DNA of 18,660 nucleotides, from the NCBI GenBank assembly GCA_004524425.1, contig SDNN01000038.1, positions 1-18,660 of the forward strand, read 5' to 3'. The notes beneath the pieces were generated by a model, which was not told the origin of the DNA, ran no database searches, and saw only the letters and a program-made list of their open reading frames with translations. Positions 15,872 to 18,660 of this stretch are shown here, piece after piece. Position numbers and translations under genes: made by a program. Source of the DNA: Promethearchaeota archaeon. GTDB taxonomy: Archaea; Asgardarchaeota; Lokiarchaeia; Sigynarchaeales; SOKP01. Every line of letters starts with the position of its first letter. Within the stretch, counting starts at the first letter, position 1.

Positions 15872-17680
15872 TTATAATTTTGCTCCACATTTATTGCAAA
15901 ATGCATAATCTGAAGAGAGCATTGCTCCACATTGCTTGCAAATTATGATTTCTTTTCTTTCCGATGATTCTTTCGTGCTATGAGCCGTGGGAGCAGGTTG
16001 GATTTCAGGGGAATATGATTCCTTCGAGCTTGGAAAGGGGATGCTTTGAGCTTTAGATTCGGCGCTACTTTTCTGATTTTTATCTAGGTTAGCAACATTA
16101 GGTATAATTCTTAAACTTGATGTTTCGGATTTTTCCGATGATTCTTTTTCCGAAAATGGGACGAATGATGAGCTTGATGCCTTCTTTGGTTTTTCTGCCT
16201 TTTGAGTTAATGTTTTAAACAGACTTGGGGCTTCCTTTTTATCCTGCTTTATTTCAGGAGTTGCTGCTTGAAAAGGAATGGAAGGTTGTTCGGTCTTGGG
16301 TATGATTTTTTCACTTTTCTCTTTCCCCACGCTCTGCATTTTTTCCTTGAGCTTGGCCGCTTTCTCCCTCTTTTCTTCTAGCTCTCTCTCTTTCTCTTCC
16401 TTCTTACGTTGCTTTTCTAAGTCAATTTTCTCTTTCTCTTCTTTCCCAACGCTCTGCATTTTTTCCTTGAGCTTTGCTGCTTTCTCTCTCCTTTCTCTAA
16501 GTTTTCTCTCTTTTTCTTCTTTTTTACGTTGTTTTTCTAACTTTTTTCTTTCTTTTTTGGATAGAATAGTCTCAGGCATATAATCTACTAATGATTCAGA
16601 TTCTGAGTCATCCCTCTTAAATTCTTCAGGGGGAGTTGCTGGCGTTGGTACATTTGTTGTGAAAGGAATTGTTTTCGGTTTATATGCAGGAGATTCTGAC
16701 GATATAGAAATTTTTGACGGCACAGAAAATGCGGGCTTTTTCTCCTCCTCTATTACTTTTTCAGGAATTTGTGGTTCTACAGATTCAACCTCTGATTCTG
16801 AGGAGGGAGGAACATTAAATTCAATTTCAGGTTCAACTTCCAAATTTATTGTAGGTTCTGGTACTGGAGGAGCCATGAATTCTTCTTCTGGTTCAGGTGT
16901 CAGTACGGGTTTTGGTTCGGGAACGGGAGGAGTCGTGAGTCTTTCCTCTGGTTTAGGAGTCACTGCTGAAGTCGGTTCATGAACGGGCGGGGCTGAAAAT
17001 TCCACCTCGGGCTCTGGTACTGGAGGAGCCATGAATTCTTCTTCTGGTTCAGGTGCTAATGCCGGATTTGGTTCGGGAACAGGAGGTGCCGCATAATCTA
17101 CCTCGGATTTTATAGTTGGAGCAGTTAATTTGGTTTCTGTTTTAATTTCTGGAGACGTAACTGATGGAATGCTAGGTGTGGATGTAGAGATTTGACCCGG
17201 TGCAGACACTACCTGCTCGGATATAAGTTGATCAGGAACCCCTGATCCAACCATTAAACACGCTAAAATATAAAAACAATCACCCACCCCTTCTCCAGTT
17301 TTAGCAGAGGTTTCCATATAATAGAGATTAAAATTTTCAGTAAAATTATTGATTTCATCCAACGATACTGCTCGTTGATCGACCAAATCACTTTTGTTTC
17401 CAACAAGGAGTAATGGTATATCACTCTTTACATTAGCTCTAATTTCTTCTATCCATTGTGGTAAATGTTCAAAACTCTCGTATGATGTGAGATCAAATAT
17501 TAATAATGCACCTAATGATCCCCGATAATACATGGGCCTGATGGAACTGAATCGTTCTTGACCTCCAGTATCCCAGATCTGTAATTTAACTTTTATTGGT
17601 CCTTCTTCTTCTGTATCGATTGAAATAGTCTTGACGTGGAAGTTTGTGCTCTTAGAGGGACTTCCTCTTAGGATCAACAC
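15872..17680 (-). CDS. Rab/Ras-like GTPase: G-domain remainder plus long tail and zinc ribbon
   Basis: This frame (602 aa from GTG 17680) encodes a small-GTPase domain lacking its first part. The family match begins at Phe14 (FHVKTISID), with WDTGGQERF at 36-44 (switch II), NKSD at 95-98 and ETSAK at 123-127; the G domain ends near 150. The missing P-loop is in another frame just upstream (17652-17804). The tail is unusual: Pro/Glu repeats built on PPVPEP (about 190-300), two near-identical 40-residue charged helical repeats (about 374-452), a Ser/Lys-rich stretch, and a C-terminal zinc ribbon with Cys at 581, 584, 595 and 598. There is no prenylation Cys pair. The first 13 residues are probably insertion-derived, so GTG 17680 is not a true start. 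The restored protein would be about 633 aa. Such tailed Rab-like proteins are expected mainly in Asgard archaea. Confidence 0.88.
   Translation of the reverse strand: MLILRGSPSKSTNFHVKTISIDTEEEGPIKVKLQIWDTGGQERFSSIRPMYYRGSLGALLIFDLTSYESFEHLPQWIEEIRANVKSDIPLLLVGNKSDLVDQRAVSLDEINNFTENFNLYYMETSAKTGEGVGDCFYILACLMVGSGVPDQLISEQVVSAPGQISTSTPSIPSVTSPEIKTETKLTAPTIKSEVDYAAPPVPEPNPALAPEPEEEFMAPPVPEPEVEFSAPPVHEPTSAVTPKPEERLTTPPVPEPKPVLTPEPEEEFMAPPVPEPTINLEVEPEIEFNVPPSSESEVESVEPQIPEKVIEEEKKPAFSVPSKISISSESPAYKPKTIPFTTNVPTPATPPEEFKRDDSESESLVDYMPETILSKKERKKLEKQRKKEEKERKLRERREKAAKLKEKMQSVGKEEKEKIDLEKQRKKEEKERELEEKREKAAKLKEKMQSVGKEKSEKIIPKTEQPSIPFQAATPEIKQDKKEAPSLFKTLTQKAEKPKKASSSSFVPFSEKESSEKSETSSLRIIPNVANLDKNQKSSAESKAQSIPFPSSKESYSPEIQPAPTAHSTKESSERKEIIICKQCGAMLSSDYAFCNKCGAKL
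16325..16560 (-). repeat. two 120-nt in-frame tandem repeats in the GTPase tail
   Basis: Two adjacent 120-nt units encode near-identical 40-residue charged segments (LEKQRKKEEKER... to ...KEKMQSVGKE). A 26-nt stretch is identical at 16329-16354 and 16449-16474. The Lys/Glu pattern predicts a long single helix or coiled coil. The near identity suggests recent duplication. Confidence 0.85.
16857..17055 (-). repeat. 43-nt direct repeat within the Pro/Glu-rich tail
   Basis: A 43-nt sequence occurs identically at 16857-16899 and 17013-17055, 156 nt (52 codons) apart and in frame. It encodes the PEPEEEFMAPPVPEP unit. Other PPVPEP-like units with more divergence lie between and around the two copies, so the tail has grown by unequal duplication. 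Confidence 0.85.
17642..17672 (-). other. 31-nt segment interrupting the GTPase G domain
   Basis: Removing these 31 bases joins ...TIGVD directly to FHVKTI... in one frame, giving an ordinary Rab-like switch I/beta2 region; sliding the cut by one or two bases gives the same protein. The segment carries a direct repeat CTCTTAG (17649-17655 and 17665-17671, plus strand). On the coding strand AGAGG can pair with CCTCT (17668-17664 with 17658-17654), and alternatively GGAAGT with ACTTCC (17665-17660 with 17643-17638). It contains the in-frame TAA. Length 31 is not a multiple of three. It is not a recognised insertion sequence. Confidence 0.7.
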
Positions 17681-17804
17681 CGATGGTCATCTTGTAATCT
17701 TCAGTAAAGAATCCTTTACTGAATCGGATTGTTAGCGCGGTTTTTCCAACGCCTCCATCGCCCACGACAATACTTTTAAACAGATAATCGTATTCTTCTG
17801 CCAT
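17652..17804 (-). CDS. N-terminal (P-loop) part of the same Rab-like GTPase, frame-broken
   Basis: ATG 17804-17802 opens a 50-codon frame. It encodes a typical Rab/Ras start: DYLFKSIVVGDGGVGKT with the P-loop at residues 15-22, then TEDYKMTIGVD with the switch I Thr40. After Asp44 the peptide runs into six unrelated residues (PKRKSL) and stops at TAA 17654-17652. The natural continuation, beginning FHVKTI, resumes 31 nt later in another frame (from base 17641). Alone this piece cannot fold as a GTPase. It is therefore either the first exon or pre-shift part of the gene at 15872-17680 or a broken end of it. A TATA-like CTATATATA lies at about 17844-17852 on the plus strand, within the shared upstream region. 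Confidence 0.82.
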   Translation of the reverse strand: MAEEYDYLFKSIVVGDGGVGKTALTIRFSKGFFTEDYKMTIGVDPKRKSL

Positions 17805-18127
17805 ATGAGGTACACTAAAATTTTAGTTTCGATTTTTTAATTTCTATATATATCTTAAATATTAATATAAGTTTTTATTTTTAATCATACTCATATTTTT
17901 TGTTTGTTAATTTATTACTACTGAAAGTTGGTTTCATAAATCAAGAAATAAGAAATTCGCATCCGAAATATTTTTAGATAAAAACCTTGTCTTCTTGAAG
18001 AATCCAGAATATAAATTTTTTGAAAAATTACATGACATCTGAAAACTAAAAAAACTTTATTTTCACTAAAAGACTAATCTTATCCGTGATAAATATTTAT
18101 TTTATGAAGTAAATACAGGTCATAGAA
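17805..18127. other. 323-bp gene-free divergent promoter region
   Basis: AT-rich, no ORF or RNA gene recognised. It should carry the promoter of the GTPase gene (minus strand, A/T box at 17844-17855) and of the hexulose-phosphate synthase gene (plus strand, A/T-rich stretch at about 18089-18105). Two small symmetric elements are seen: TTCTT-G-AAGAA at 17992-18002 and AATTTTT-TG-AAAAATT at 18014-18029. Either could be an operator or chance. Confidence 0.5.
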
Positions 18128-18660
18128 ATGTTGAAAAAGAGAGAAGTACCTTATTTACAAATTGCATTGGATTTAATAAATAAACATAGAGCTTTGCAAA
18201 TAGCAGAAGAGGCTGTCAAGGGAGGAGTGGATTGGATCGAAGCGGGAACTCCGTTAATAAAATCAGAAGGCATGGATGTAATAAGAGCCTTGCACAAAAA
18301 ATTTCCAAATAATATAATCGTCGCAGACATGAAGACTGTTGATGGAGGGGCAATTGAAATTGAGATTGCGGCAAAGTCAGGGGCAAAAATAGTATTAATG
18401 TTAGGCGGGAGTGATAATGCATCTGTTACTGAAGCTATAGAAGCTGCCAAAAAATATGGGGTCTTATTAGGCTGTGATACAATAGATATTCCTCCTGAAA
18501 GTTTATTAGAAAGAGCCTTAGAATTAGAGGGACTCGGAGTCAATATGATATGTTCTCACGTGGGGGTAGATCAACAAGTTATTTATGGAGGGGAAAAAAC
18601 GCTTGAGATCGCTAAAAAATTAAAACAAAAATTGAAACCTACTACGTGGTTAGCGATTGC
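18128..18660 (+). CDS. hps: 3-hexulose-6-phosphate synthase, 3' end cut by the window
   Basis: This open frame starts at ATG 18128 and runs off the window end (177 full codons visible of the roughly 210 or more expected). It is a TIM-barrel aldolase of the orotidine-phosphate-decarboxylase superfamily: LQIALDL near 10-16, GGVDWIEAGTPLIKSEGM near 32-49, the catalytic-strand motif VADMKT near 66-71, and SHVGVDQQ near 147-154. HPS interconverts ribulose-5-phosphate plus formaldehyde and hexulose-6-phosphate. In archaea without the oxidative pentose phosphate route it usually runs backwards to make pentose phosphate. AGGT at 18117-18120 is a well-spaced ribosome-binding site. The missing end could include a fused second domain, as in Hps-Phi fusions; this cannot be seen here. 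Confidence 0.93.
   Translation, partial: MLKKREVPYLQIALDLINKHRALQIAEEAVKGGVDWIEAGTPLIKSEGMDVIRALHKKFPNNIIVADMKTVDGGAIEIEIAAKSGAKIVLMLGGSDNASVTEAIEAAKKYGVLLGCDTIDIPPESLLERALELEGLGVNMICSHVGVDQQVIYGGEKTLEIAKKLKQKLKPTTWLAI

Noticed and set aside
16278..16982. Plus-strand Ser/Gly/Phe-rich ORFs opposite the GTPase tail
   Set aside because: They are antisense readings of the repetitive Pro/Glu and Lys/Glu codons; composition is fully explained by the real gene.
17649..17663. Resemblance of CTTAGAGGGAC to a conserved stretch of small-subunit rRNA
   Set aside because: The match is about 11 bases, recalled from memory, with no continuation on either side; probably chance.
17642..17672. Interpretation of the 31-nt segment as an insertion sequence remnant
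   Set aside because: Too short, no terminal inverted repeats with flanking target duplication; the CTCTTAG direct repeats are both inside the segment, not at its borders.
18151..18543. 130-codon minus-strand ORF near the window end
   Set aside because: It is antisense to the clear hexulose-phosphate synthase frame and shows no family features.

Overview
The window looks like a piece of an Asgard archaeon chromosome, probably Lokiarchaeota-like. It is AT-rich, densely coded on both strands, and has no sign of mobile elements, CRISPR, rRNA or tRNA. The archaeal core is clear: an unsplit RNA polymerase subunit B preceded by the tail of subunit H, transcription factor E, MBF1, the proteasome-activating nucleotidase PAN, and the archaeal NAC protein next to its usual PUA-domain neighbour. 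The Asgard hint is a eukaryote-like Rab/Ras-family small GTPase (GDGGVGKT, WDTGGQERF, NKSD, ETSAK motifs) carrying a very long tail. Promoters appear archaeal (TATA-like boxes, some about 25 nt before the start codon and so probably leaderless), and two core genes start with TTG.

Layout. 1-3480: end of rpoH, then rpoB. 3535-5965: a small membrane protein, an unrecognised two-part protein, then tfe and mbf1 facing each other tail to tail. 6182-8473: PAN, PUA-domain protein and NAC, a protein quality-control/translation block. 8566-9298: a small membrane protein and a single-domain cupin. 9299-9712: gene-free, AT-rich. 9713-13047: anaerobic ribonucleotide reductase nrdD, its radical-SAM activase nrdG, and a MazG-type nucleotide pyrophosphohydrolase. 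13163-14967: an MfnA-type PLP decarboxylase and a convergent archaeal conserved protein. 15091-17804: a protein with a zinc ribbon at each end, facing the Rab-like GTPase gene. 17805-18127: gene-free divergent promoter region. 18128 to the end: start of 3-hexulose-6-phosphate synthase, cut by the window edge.

Biology. The class III reductase indicates an anaerobic (or anaerobically growing) cell. Hexulose-phosphate synthase suggests ribulose monophosphate chemistry supplying or draining pentose phosphates. The decarboxylase in a cell with no sign of methanogenesis here may supply beta-alanine for coenzyme A.

The most interesting locus is the GTPase. Its P-loop/switch I segment and the rest of the G domain lie in different reading frames, separated by a 31-nt extra segment containing an in-frame stop, a direct repeat and hairpin-forming sequence. 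The downstream frame stays open for about 600 codons, so this is a very recent lesion, a sequence error, or a recoding/splicing event. I could not fit a canonical bulge-helix-bulge intron. The restored protein (about 633 aa) would join a Rab-like G domain to Pro/Glu-rich repeats, two near-identical 40-residue charged helical repeats and a C-terminal zinc ribbon.
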